NCBI GenBank assembly: GCA_031292485.1 | Contig: JARLHA010000034.1 | Coordinates: 124,001-188,000, forward strand | DNA: 64,000 bases | Origin: Mucilaginibacter sp. | GTDB lineage: Bacteria > Bacteroidota > Bacteroidia > Sphingobacteriales > Sphingobacteriaceae | Direction of reading: 5' to 3' | Part shown: in pieces, positions 35,535 to 43,744 of the stretch | Layout of the letters: each line of letters starts with the position of its first letter | Numbering within the stretch: position 1 is the first letter of the stretch | Notes under the pieces: generated by a model | Databases searched by the model: none | The model's input: the letters and a program-made list of their open reading frames with translations, nothing else | Told to the model about the DNA's origin: nothing | Position numbers and translations under genes: made by a program

Positions 35535-36404
35535 ATGGAAAAGCAAATAGAAAAAATATATAGCCGCCCGTTGCGGCCCGGCATGGTTGGCGACGGGTTC
35601 AGGGTTTTTAATTATTTCCCCAACAATGGGTTGAGCCAGCAAAGGGTAAGCCCATTTTTGATGATGGATTTTAACGCTGAATTTGACTTCGGCCCGTCGG
35701 ATCATTTGCGCGGCGTGGACGTGCATCCGCACAGAGGTTTCGAAACGGTAACCATCGCCTATAAGGGCAGTGTTGCGCACCACGACAGCACAGGAAACAG
35801 TGGAGTTATTAATCCCGGCGATGTACAATGGATGACCGCCGGCTCGGGGATACTGCACAAGGAATATCACGAACAAGAATTCTCCAAAACTGGCGGCCCT
35901 TTTGAAATGGTGCAGCTTTGGGTAAACCTTCCGGCTAAAAATAAATTAACCGGCCCAAAATACCAGGCTATTACGGCAGACCAGATGGGGAAAGTCTCGC
36001 TTGATGATAATGGAGGGGTGGTTAACGTGATCGCCGGTTCATTTAACCAGCATAAAGGCCCGGCAACCACTTTTACGCCCGTTAATATGTTTGATATCCG
36101 CGTCAACCAAGGCAAAGCACTGGCTGTTAATATACCGGCCGATCATAACACGGTACTGTTGGTGGTAAACGGCGCAATTTCCGTGAATGGCGAAAAGGCA
36201 GGGATACATGACCTTGTTTTGTTTAAAAACACAGGCGAAGAAATTGCCATCAGTGCTGATGAAGAAAGCGTATTGCTATTATTGAGCGGTGAACCCATTA
36301 ATGAGCCGATTGCACAGTACGGCCCTTTTGTAATGAATACCCACCGCGAATTACAGGAAGCGTTCGAGGAGTTTCAATCCGGCAAATTCGGGGTGCTTGA
36401 ATAA
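35535..36404 (+). CDS. pirin-family cupin protein
   Basis: 289 residues forming two cupin domains. The metal site of the N-terminal cupin is intact: H64 and H66 (VDVHPHRGFE), H108 and E110 (GILHKEYHE). GSVAHHDSTGNSGVINPGDVQWMTAGSGI is the pirin signature. Bacterial pirins include quercetin dioxygenases (YhhW) and metabolic switches; which applies cannot be told. It is cytosolic and monocistronic. An FNR-like site and a Bacteroidota -7 box stand in front of it, suggesting control by oxygen or nitrosative signals. Confidence 0.9.
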   Translation: MEKQIEKIYSRPLRPGMVGDGFRVFNYFPNNGLSQQRVSPFLMMDFNAEFDFGPSDHLRGVDVHPHRGFETVTIAYKGSVAHHDSTGNSGVINPGDVQWMTAGSGILHKEYHEQEFSKTGGPFEMVQLWVNLPAKNKLTGPKYQAITADQMGKVSLDDNGGVVNVIAGSFNQHKGPATTFTPVNMFDIRVNQGKALAVNIPADHNTVLLVVNGAISVNGEKAGIHDLVLFKNTGEEIAISADEESVLLLLSGEPINEPIAQYGPFVMNTHRELQEAFEEFQSGKFGVLE

Positions 36405-36420
36405 AATGATAAAATAAAAA

Positions 36421-36448
36421 ACGGCAGGAAGATCAACACTCCTGCCGT
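36421..36448 (-). terminator. terminator of the thioredoxin/small-ORF operon
   Basis: The stem ACGGCAGGA/TCCTGCCGT is followed on the minus strand by TTTTATTTTAT. It begins 30 bases beyond the small ORF, supporting that ORF as the last gene. Confidence 0.75.
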
Positions 36449-36477
36449 AAAAAATTTTGAATCTTACCTTGCGAGCT

Positions 36478-36648
36478 TTATTTGAACAGTTTTCTAAATG
36501 CATAAACCAGGCTCATGGTAATACAAACCGGGCATATACCGAACCGGAAAAACGTCAACAATACTCTTTTATGTAACGGGAGGTTAGCAGGGATCACCGG
36601 GCAGTTTTTCCCGTCGCCTTCTGTTTCTTCTATTCCCCAGATATTCAT
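36478..36648 (-). CDS. small membrane-type protein of 56 residues, overlooked ORF
   Basis: This ORF is below the usual length cutoffs. It starts MNIWGIEETEGDGKNCPV and continues through a basic, hydrophobic segment (about 28-50) containing FGICPVC and ending AFRKLFK. Its ATG lies four bases after the stop codon of the thioredoxin-like gene, so translational coupling is likely, and a terminator follows 30 bases after its stop. The CPVC string inside a predicted membrane helix and the Trx-type neighbour suggest a thiol or metal partner protein. I recognise no family and offer no more specific role. Confidence 0.5.
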   Translation of the reverse strand: MNIWGIEETEGDGKNCPVIPANLPLHKRVLLTFFRFGICPVCITMSLVYAFRKLFK

Positions 36649-36652
36649 TTTC

Positions 36653-37063
36653 TCAGGAATTTAAATATTTTTCAATTTCCTTTTTGAGCTCCTCATCGCT
36701 GATGGCAATGGTGGTTTCGCCGAGTTTCTTATGCGTTTTGGCATCCACAAATATTACCACTCCGGTTTCCTTTACACCCTTAACCGCCGGGTAAACGCCT
36801 GCCGATTTAAGGCCCTTAACTGATGCTGCTTTGGTTGTTTCATCGCTAAGGTCGTTCATCAAAACAGCAAGGCCCTGCTTCATGTAGGGCATCATTACCA
36901 TACCGGCATTTTGTCCATGGGCCTTACACACCGGGCACCAGCTGGCCTTGTTTACCACTGCGATTACTTTTGCCTTACTCATGTCGGCCGCGGGCATTTG
37001 CGCGAAAATTTTTACGCTTAAAAACAGCAGGAATACTGCTGCGATTGTTGTTGCTTTTTTCAT
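36653..37063 (-). CDS. exported thioredoxin-fold protein
   Basis: 136 residues with a signal peptide (about 1-22, ending IFAQ). The thioredoxin-type active site W42-C-P-V-C46 sits at the start of the first long helix. It belongs to the small thioredoxin-family group of Bacteroidota and should act on disulfides in the periplasm. The body is shorter than DsbA and lacks a helical insertion. It is followed with a four-base gap by a 56-residue ORF that also contains CPVC. An ECF sigma gene lies 110 bases upstream on the same strand. Confidence 0.82.
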   Translation of the reverse strand: MKKATTIAAVFLLFLSVKIFAQMPAADMSKAKVIAVVNKASWCPVCKAHGQNAGMVMMPYMKQGLAVLMNDLSDETTKAASVKGLKSAGVYPAVKGVKETGVVIFVDAKTHKKLGETTIAISDEELKKEIEKYLNS

Positions 37064-37172
37064 TGTTGTCGAATTTTAATTGATAACTGGTAATTGATAC
37101 CAATTGGTCAATTGAATCACCCGCGTACCAAAAATATTTTATTGTTGGAATAACGACAATGAAAGAAATTGG

Positions 37173-37724
37173 TTATACAACCTTTTCCGCTTCTTTTTTT
37201 ACCTGCTGAACGCACTTGTATTTTTGATTATCGGCCGTATGCTTATTCTTCCATCCCATTTTCACCATCAGGCTTTCCATGGGCTCCCTGTAATAGAAAA
37301 TTGCATTTAAAATGCGCCGGCAGTTTTCGGTTATCTTAGCCATCCAGCCATGCAATTTTTCTTCTCTGGTGGGTTCCGGATTTAATTCAAATACTACCTC
37401 ATCGCTTTTTAAGTACTGATCCTCAATACCCGCGCTGCCGACAAATGGTTTATGGCTACGGAGCTTTTTCAGCCACAAATTTCGCGCAACGGCATAGATA
37501 TAGGTTTTTAACGATGAGGTTAATATGAAGGTTGGATCACTGACCTTCTGAAATAAAATGATCACACTCTCCTGGAAAATATCTTCTGCATCCTGTGCGC
37601 TGCCACTATTTTGAACGACAAGACCTTTGATGGCGGGGAAATAAAATTTATAGAGCAGCGCAAATGCAGCATCGTCCCGGCTTTGCAGTTTGATCAGAAG
37701 TTCCTTATCCGTGATATTTTTCAT
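37173..37724 (-). CDS. ECF-type RNA polymerase sigma factor
   Basis: 183 residues. Region 2 (about 20-90, FALLYKFYFPAIKGLVVQNSGSAQDAEDIFQESVIILFQKV ... SSLKTYIYAVARNLWLKKLR) is clear. Region 4 (about 125-180) is recognisable, with GWKNKHTADNQKYKCVQQVKK in place of the usual helix-turn-helix consensus. Extracytoplasmic-function sigma factors redirect RNA polymerase on stress. No anti-sigma gene is adjacent; the downstream exported thioredoxin-fold gene might be a target or partner. The regulon cannot be predicted. Confidence 0.87.
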   Translation of the reverse strand: MKNITDKELLIKLQSRDDAAFALLYKFYFPAIKGLVVQNSGSAQDAEDIFQESVIILFQKVSDPTFILTSSLKTYIYAVARNLWLKKLRSHKPFVGSAGIEDQYLKSDEVVFELNPEPTREEKLHGWMAKITENCRRILNAIFYYREPMESLMVKMGWKNKHTADNQKYKCVQQVKKEAEKVV

Positions 37725-37860
37725 GATGATATAAAGCTATGCAATATATGAATACCACATTACCCTATTTATCACCCATAAATATTGATCTTTATTTTGC
37801 TGATTAAATTGAATAAAGGGGTTGTCGAAAAATATTCCTGATACAAAATTATACCGACCA

Positions 37861-37889
37861 AAAAAAGCGGCCATTTTGCCGCTTTTTTA
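37861..37889. terminator. bidirectional terminator
   Basis: AAAAAAGCGG pairs with CCGCTTTTTT. On the minus strand it follows the Spy-like gene by 30 bases. Confidence 0.85.
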
Positions 37890-37918
37890 TGTTTTAGTAT
37901 ATTTTTTAGCAAAGTTGA

Positions 37919-38293
37919 TCAACCCCAGCCATCGCTCCAGCCGCCATTTAATGAGGCGTTTTTATTTTCCTTCAACAAAGCATCGTATTTAGCCACCTGG
38001 CCCGCTGTTAAAATGGATTTGATTTTTTTGATGGTAGCTTTACGCAAAGGACCTACATCCACCAGCATTTTATTGGTATTGCCATTGTCAGCAGTTTTTA
38101 TCTTATCGAATTTCTCAGCAGACTCCTTGTAAATAGCTGCAATTTTTGACGTTTGATCATCGCTCAGTTTTAACTCCTTTTGCAATCCTTTAGCTTTTTG
38201 AACCGGGTCAGACGGCGGCCCGCTTTTGGGTTGAGAAAACCCTGCCGTCGTTAATCCAACAAACAGGCAGCAAATTAAAAATAGTTTTTTCAT
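37919..38293 (-). CDS. small exported Spy/CpxP-like protein
   Basis: 124 residues with a signal peptide (ending GFSQ, about residue 20). The helical mature part has the LTxxQ-like strings of Spy/CpxP and DUF4890 relatives: KELKLSDDQTSKIAAIYKES and KSILTAGQVAKYDALLKE. It ends in a Gly/Trp-rich tail. Relatives are ATP-independent periplasmic chaperones or stress sensors, and that role is inferred. It is monocistronic with its own terminator. Confidence 0.65.
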   Translation of the reverse strand: MKKLFLICCLFVGLTTAGFSQPKSGPPSDPVQKAKGLQKELKLSDDQTSKIAAIYKESAEKFDKIKTADNGNTNKMLVDVGPLRKATIKKIKSILTAGQVAKYDALLKENKNASLNGGWSDGWG

Positions 38294-38488
38294 CGTTTTA
38301 ATGAGTTAATTGAAGAAACAGAATATCTGATGATTTCATAAACGCTGTATAAATGGATCAGCGATGAACTGCGGGCTAAATATTCGCTTACCAAATAAAT
38401 ATAGTGTATTATATAACAACTTTCAAAAATTATTTTTCACGGGGCATTTTCGTTTTCGTGGCATTATTAATGAATTTTCTCTACCTTC

Positions 38489-38974
38489 ATGTTTTTAAAC
38501 AGACTATTGATGAAACCTGATTACATTTTTTGGGTCGCGCTGGCGGCTTACGCATTCCATATTCTCGAAGAATACAGCTATGACTGGAAAACCTGGTCGC
38601 AAAAAATCATGAAACTTGACATGGACTGGAACACATATTATGTAATGAATATAGCGGTTTTGTTTTTAGGCTTTTCCTGTGCTGAAGTGGGCTGGTCACA
38701 TCCTACGTTCAGTCTTATTTTCCCTGCGGCAATGCTGGTTAATGCCATGATTTTTCACATCATCCCTTATGTTCGCTCAAAAAGAAAATTTTCTCCGGGC
38801 ATGTTTACGGCCATATTCCTGTTTTTGCCCCTGGGCCTGGGCAGTTATAAAGTAGCGATGGAGCTTGGCGTATTTACAAAAGCGCTGGTCATCTCCGGCG
38901 TGTGCGGTGCGCTCGTAATGGCTTTCCCTGTCTTCCTGCTCAAAACAAAAAACCTCGATTTTTTTAAACCCTAA
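38489..38974 (+). CDS. HXXEE-family membrane protein
   Basis: 161 residues from this ATG; a start at 38510 (MKPDYIFW) is equally possible. The family motif H-I-L-E-E appears at about 23-27 (AYAFHILEEYSYDW), with NAMIFHI and RKFSPGMFTAIFLFLPLG further on. Four membrane helices are predicted. HXXEE proteins are uncharacterised; the buried His/Glu residues suggest metal or substrate binding in the inner membrane. It is monocistronic. Confidence 0.82.
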   Translation: MFLNRLLMKPDYIFWVALAAYAFHILEEYSYDWKTWSQKIMKLDMDWNTYYVMNIAVLFLGFSCAEVGWSHPTFSLIFPAAMLVNAMIFHIIPYVRSKRKFSPGMFTAIFLFLPLGLGSYKVAMELGVFTKALVISGVCGALVMAFPVFLLKTKNLDFFKP

Positions 38975-39010
38975 GGCTCCGGTTAAAAAATAAAAACTGT
39001 TTCTGTATCA

Positions 39011-39054
39011 CCCTGCATTCCTTTATTAACCAGCTTAATACAAGGGATGCGGGG
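39011..39054 (+). terminator. terminator-like hairpin after the HXXEE gene
   Basis: CCCTGCATTCCTT pairs imperfectly with AAGGGATGCGGGG and is followed by TTTCTT. A second hairpin, AGCGTAG/CTACGCT, lies at 39115-39150. Confidence 0.5.
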
Positions 39055-39212
39055 TTTCTTATTATCTCCGCAACCAGGCCCGGAGTTCAGCACCGAAACA
39101 AATGCCTGATTTTTAGCGTAGAAGGCTACGATATGTTAAAATGCTACGCTCAGTTTTTCAAAAAAAGCAAAAGCGGCTAATAAATTAAACCCTGTTTTTA
39201 TTACAATTTAAG

Positions 39213-40385
39213 ATGATTAAATACATTACATTGATATGCCTTTTTTTGATCCTGAATAGCTTTAAAGGCGGTAATAACCGGTCAAAGTTGAATGTACCGG
39301 ACACAGATACATCAAAAGCTGCTATTACAATTTCACCGGTAAGGCCGTTAATTGAAAAAGATATCTATGGTTATTACATGAACTTTGATATCACCATAAA
39401 AAATCAAACCACACACACTATCGAGTTAAGTTCGGTAGAGGCTTCGGTGATGGATAAAACAGGCAAACTGGTTTTAAGAAAATTTATGAACAGCCATGGG
39501 AAGGCACCAGGGATAGACCTGCTGGTTTATACCACCATTAAACCGGGTGAAACCGTGAATGTTTTTAATCCTTTCCATACTTTCCCGCCTGATTTAACAA
39601 TAGCTTCTGTTAAATATGGTTTCTTTTTTAATTACGCCGATACACAGCAGCAAATAGACTTCAATAAGAAAAGGCTGCCTGTTGATTTTGACGCATCGAT
39701 TATAAAAGTAATAACCCCACAGGTATACATCGCTAAAAACGATTACTTTTTACCATTAAAAGGTAAAATAATTGTTTGGGATGGCCATGATTTTTACTCC
39801 CGTAACCGCCGGTCGACAGACATTGCCGACGCAAAAGTAAAGGAAATAACGTCGAACTCCAGCCGCTATGCATACGACCTGATGAATGTAGATGGAAATG
39901 GCTCGATGTACGGCGGCTCCCCTTATAAAAAAGAAAACTGGTATAGCTACGGCAAACCAGTTTATGTTCCGTTGGATGGTAAGATCATCGCAATACAAAA
40001 CAGTATCCTCGATAATGAATATGATGGCAAAAGCATTAAATCACCAAAATCGGCCCCTGCCACAGACCCTGAAGGGATGGGCAATTATGTAATTATTCAA
40101 CATGCCAACGGCGAGTACAGTATGCTTTTGCACCTGGAGGCCGGAAGTATAAAGGTAAGGCCAGGGCAAATGGTTAAAGAGGGCGAGGAGCTCGGTTCAG
40201 TCGGGTTTTCAGGTCAGGCCATGTACCCGCACCTGCACTATTCTGTAACCAACGGCTCAAAAGAGCTGGCTTCAGAAGGCTTGCCAAACTATTTCAATAA
40301 CTACAAACTTTACCGTGGAAACGTTACAGTAAACATCAAAAGAAGCCGGATTGACAGCGGCGATATTGTTGAATCGGCTCATTAA
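39213..40385 (+). CDS. exported M23-type metallopeptidase
   Basis: 390 residues. The N-terminal hydrophobic stretch may be a signal sequence. Residues about 35-150 form a beta-domain, followed by an M23 (LytM-type) domain. Its core is VIIQHANGEYSMLLHLEAGSIKVRPGQMVKEGEELGSVGFSG, ending in PHLHYSV, where the two histidines are metal-site residues. The usual HxxxD is replaced by RYAYDLMNVDG, as in a known M23 variant group. M23 enzymes cut peptidoglycan cross-bridges; some of this group are inactive scaffolds. It is monocistronic. Confidence 0.75.
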   Translation: MIKYITLICLFLILNSFKGGNNRSKLNVPDTDTSKAAITISPVRPLIEKDIYGYYMNFDITIKNQTTHTIELSSVEASVMDKTGKLVLRKFMNSHGKAPGIDLLVYTTIKPGETVNVFNPFHTFPPDLTIASVKYGFFFNYADTQQQIDFNKKRLPVDFDASIIKVITPQVYIAKNDYFLPLKGKIIVWDGHDFYSRNRRSTDIADAKVKEITSNSSRYAYDLMNVDGNGSMYGGSPYKKENWYSYGKPVYVPLDGKIIAIQNSILDNEYDGKSIKSPKSAPATDPEGMGNYVIIQHANGEYSMLLHLEAGSIKVRPGQMVKEGEELGSVGFSGQAMYPHLHYSVTNGSKELASEGLPNYFNNYKLYRGNVTVNIKRSRIDSGDIVESAH

Positions 40386-40566
40386 TTGTTTAGTTGATAG
40401 GGTTAGCTTTGGTTAGATTAAGTTGATAGGGTTAAAATACGAACAACATAGTTTTCTTTTGCTCAACCTCATCAACCCATAACAACAGGTTATTCCCTAT
40501 CGCATTTTGTGATAAAAACACCTCTAAAATTTCCTACACCTTTGTGCTATTAAATAATCAAAGGTT

Positions 40567-41541
40567 ATGGATAGCCAGCATCAACTAACACAAAAAAGCA
40601 ATTTATTAATCAATATTAATAACAATGGGCGCAAGCTCGTATTTTTAATTGGCGCTGTATTTTGTATTACGCCCTATGCCAGCCCGGCTATAGCGCTTTT
40701 ACTCGGGCTTATTATTGCCCAGTCAACCGGGCACCCTTATTTGCATTTAAATCATAAAGCTACCCATTTATTATTACAAGCCTCGGTAGTGGGCCTTGGC
40801 TTTGGGATGAACGTGCATGCGGCACTACAGGCCGGTAAAGAAGGGGTACTGTTTACTGTCGTTTCCATAAGCGGAACTTTATTAGCCGGGTACTTTTTAG
40901 GTAAATGGTTAAAAACGGGCAAAAAAACTTCATTTCTTATTTCAGCCGGAACAGCTATTTGCGGGGGTAGTGCCATCGCTGCTATATCATCTGTAATCAA
41001 AGCCGAAGAAAAACAAATATCGGTGGCGCTCGGGTGTGTATTTATCCTCAACTCAGTCGCCTTATTTATTTTCCCGGTGATAGGTCATCATTTAAATTTA
41101 TCGCAAACACAGTTTGGCTTGTGGTGTGCCATTGCCATTCATGATACCAGTTCAGTAGTGGGCGCTGCCGGCAAGTACGGCGCGCACGCCCTTGAAGTAG
41201 CCACAACGGTAAAACTCGCGAGGGCCTTGTGGATAGTGCCGGTTACCTTCATTTCTTCCTTCATTTTTAAAAACAGATCAGGCAAGGCCAGTATCCCCTA
41301 TTTTATTGGCTTGTTCATTCTGGCTTTGATAGCCAATACTTATTTGCCTATTATAAAATTGTTAAGTCCTGATCTTGTAATGATCGCCAAAGCAGGTTTA
41401 ACCCTTACGCTTTTTCTCATCGGCGCGGGGCTGTCACGTAAGGTCATCTCCTCCGTTGGCTTTAAGCCCTTGCTGCAGGGCGTGATTTTATGGATCGCCA
41501 TATCGGCAGGCGCCTTATTCGCTGTAATGCACCTGGCATAA
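40567..41541 (+). CDS. YeiH-family (UPF0324) putative sulfate exporter
   Basis: 324 residues with about ten membrane helices. Family strings are VVGLGFGMNVHAALQAG, ISAGTAICGGSAIAAISSVIKAEEKQISVALG, AIAIHDTSSVVGAAGKYG and VKLARALWIVPVTF. The GTAICGGSA and HDTSSVVGAA motifs identify the family. YeiH-type proteins are proposed sulfate or sulfonate exporters; direct evidence is thin. It sits alone between M23 and a convergent secreted protein. Confidence 0.88.
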   Translation: MDSQHQLTQKSNLLININNNGRKLVFLIGAVFCITPYASPAIALLLGLIIAQSTGHPYLHLNHKATHLLLQASVVGLGFGMNVHAALQAGKEGVLFTVVSISGTLLAGYFLGKWLKTGKKTSFLISAGTAICGGSAIAAISSVIKAEEKQISVALGCVFILNSVALFIFPVIGHHLNLSQTQFGLWCAIAIHDTSSVVGAAGKYGAHALEVATTVKLARALWIVPVTFISSFIFKNRSGKASIPYFIGLFILALIANTYLPIIKLLSPDLVMIAKAGLTLTLFLIGAGLSRKVISSVGFKPLLQGVILWIAISAGALFAVMHLA

Positions 41542-41560
41542 TGATTTAAAAAAAGCCGTT

Positions 41561-41609
41561 CAATCAAAAAGCACCAACCCGGTTAAAGGATGGTGCTTTT
41601 TTTTGATTG
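41561..41609. terminator. strong bidirectional terminator
   Basis: Long arms CAATCAAAAA-GCACCA and TGGTGC-TTTTTTTTGATTG serve two convergent genes. Confidence 0.88.
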
Positions 41610-41628
41610 AGAATATTTGAACGGGAAA

Positions 41629-42003
41629 TTATTCCGAAATAATAAACTCTTTAGCGCCGTCTTCATCATACACATGCACATCCTTAGTTACGGTTTGATG
41701 ACCAGCAATAACTTCTATGGTATAATCGCCGTTATCCAGCTGGTTCAGGATATAGCCTTTCTCCATTTTTTTGTAAGCCGGCATGGCGTCTTTAAAAATT
41801 ACATTTCCGTCCTGGTCGGAGACAATTACGATAGCCTTGGCTGCCGGGGCAGACTGCACTTTTATATCAATGCCCTTATGTGAGGGCAGTGCAGAAAAGC
41901 TGATCCCGCCGTTTGCCGGCACTATGGCTTTGGCGGGTTTTGCTGCAAAAACACTTACACTTGCCAATACTAATAATGCGGTTAATTTGATTGAATTTTT
42001 CAT
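41629..42003 (-). CDS. small secreted beta-sandwich protein
   Basis: 124 residues: signal peptide (about 1-21, ending VFAA), then a single predicted Ig-like domain with alternating strands (GIDIKVQSAPAAKAIVIVSDQDGNVIFKDAMPA ... GYILNQLDNGDYTIEVIAGHQTVTKDVHVYDE). It resembles small DUF3244-like or T9SS-tail-like proteins common in Bacteroidota, without a catalytic motif. The function is unknown. It is monocistronic and ends in a shared terminator. Confidence 0.6.
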   Translation of the reverse strand: MKNSIKLTALLVLASVSVFAAKPAKAIVPANGGISFSALPSHKGIDIKVQSAPAAKAIVIVSDQDGNVIFKDAMPAYKKMEKGYILNQLDNGDYTIEVIAGHQTVTKDVHVYDEDGAKEFIISE

Positions 42004-42303
42004 GATCTTGTTATTTTAAATGTTTTTAAATTGTTGTTATTTTTATTTGACAGAACAAAGTAACGGCAACTTTAAACCCTAAAAAAATGAAATAGACCAC
42101 CGGGTTTTTTATATAGACCAACACAAAAAACCAATCGTTTAACCCCGCAATTGCTTAATAATAAGCGAAATATGTTTTTAATCGTTTAAAAACAGGCCCT
42201 TATAGATGTAATTCGGCCGTTCATAGAGAAAAGCGCAAAAAATAACAATTAATTAACGCATCCATCTTTTACAAGCCGGTAATTTTGCCTTTATTCGATC
42301 AAT

Positions 42304-43545
42304 ATGTTACAGTTGAAAAAAAATTTATTATTGCCACTATTGCTTGTTGCTGTAACAGGCTTAGCACAAAACCGGACCAGGAAAGCTGTCTTCATTATTG
42401 TTGATGGCATACCGGCCGATGTTATTGAAAAATTAAACACGCCAAACCTCAAACTTATCGAAACACAGGGCGCTTATTTGAGGGCCTTTGTTGGCGGTGA
42501 AAAAGGCGGCTACTCGCAAACACCTACAATTTCAGCCAACGGGTATAACAGTTTATTAACAGGCACCTGGGTAAATAAGCATAACGTTTGGGGAAACGAG
42601 ATTAAAGCACCTGACTATAATTACCCGACCATTTTCAGGTTATTTAAAAATGCCTGGCCAGGCAAAACAACCGCCATATTTTCCAGCTGGACAGATAACC
42701 GCACCAAACTGCTTGGCGAAGGGCTGCCGCAAACCGGCAATATAAAAATTGACTATGCTTACGATGGTTACGAACTGGACACGATGAAATTCCCGCATGA
42801 TAAAGAGGGCTTGTATATGCATTTAATTGATGAGCAGGTGGCCAACTCAGCTGCCGCCTGCATCAAAGATAAAGCGCCCGACCTGAGTTGGGTGTACCTG
42901 GAATACACTGATGACATGGGCCATCGTTACGGAGACAGCCCCCAAACATATGAAGCGGTGGAGATGGCGGACAAACAGATAGGGCGGATCTGGGCGGCTA
43001 TCCAATACCGCCAAAAACACAACAATGAGGAATGGCTCATATTTATCACCACCGACCATGGCCGGGATGAACAGAGCGGCAAAAACCATGGTGGGCAATC
43101 TGCCAGGCAACGCACTACCTGGATGGTTACCAACTATAGTCAATTGAATGATTATGCCCGGTATTTTATGCCTGGCATTATTGACATTGCACCTTCAGTA
43201 GCAACCTTTTTGCAGGTAAAGATCCCCGAAGCCCAATTGCGCGAAATTGATGGCAGCTCACTGATCGGTCCTGTCTCGATCGCGATGCCCCAGGTAAACT
43301 ATATCCAGGGTGATTTGGATGTTACATGGAAGGCACTTGATAAAAAAGGCAAGGTGAAAATATGGGTAGCGTCAACCAATAATTTTAAAGACGGGCCCCC
43401 CGACAATTACCAAATGCTTGCCGAAGTTCCCGTTACGGATCAGCATGCGCTGGTATCCGTTAAAAAATTACCATCTAACTTTTATAAGGTATACATCGAG
43501 GCTCCTTATAATTCCGTTAATCGCTGGTTTGTTATTTCAAAATAA
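42304..43545 (+). CDS. exported type I phosphodiesterase / alkaline-phosphatase-fold enzyme
   Basis: 413 residues with a signal peptide (ending LAQ, about 22). The alkaline phosphatase superfamily metal motifs are present: VDG (D34), [15 protein letters not shown] with nucleophile S77 in place of the usual Thr, and [17 protein letters not shown]. The fold matches nucleotide pyrophosphatase/phosphodiesterases. A C-terminal beta-domain (about 340-413) ends the protein. It probably cleaves phosphodiesters or phosphonates in the periplasm. The Ser nucleophile is a small departure from NPP enzymes. It is monocistronic. Confidence 0.82.
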   Translation: MLQLKKNLLLPLLLVAVTGLAQNRTRKAVFIIVDGIPADVIEKLNTPNLKLIETQGAYLRAFVGGEKGGYSQTPTISANGYNSLLTGTWVNKHNVWGNEIKAPDYNYPTIFRLFKNAWPGKTTAIFSSWTDNRTKLLGEGLPQTGNIKIDYAYDGYELDTMKFPHDKEGLYMHLIDEQVANSAAACIKDKAPDLSWVYLEYTDDMGHRYGDSPQTYEAVEMADKQIGRIWAAIQYRQKHNNEEWLIFITTDHGRDEQSGKNHGGQSARQRTTWMVTNYSQLNDYARYFMPGIIDIAPSVATFLQVKIPEAQLREIDGSSLIGPVSIAMPQVNYIQGDLDVTWKALDKKGKVKIWVASTNNFKDGPPDNYQMLAEVPVTDQHALVSVKKLPSNFYKVYIEAPYNSVNRWFVISK

Positions 43546-43744
43546 TCACTTTAACATAAATACTTCAAGAATACTTCAAGGCCAATATCGCTGCCTTTGG
43601 GGCCGCCAGTGCACATTCATTGCAACCGGCGATCTTATTTTGGGTTTGAGCCCTGCCTGACATTTATTTATGCCCGGCAACAATGGCCCGGCGCGGCCTG
43701 AAAGGGCATTTAATCGCATACTTTTTATTAAATGTTTACCTGTT

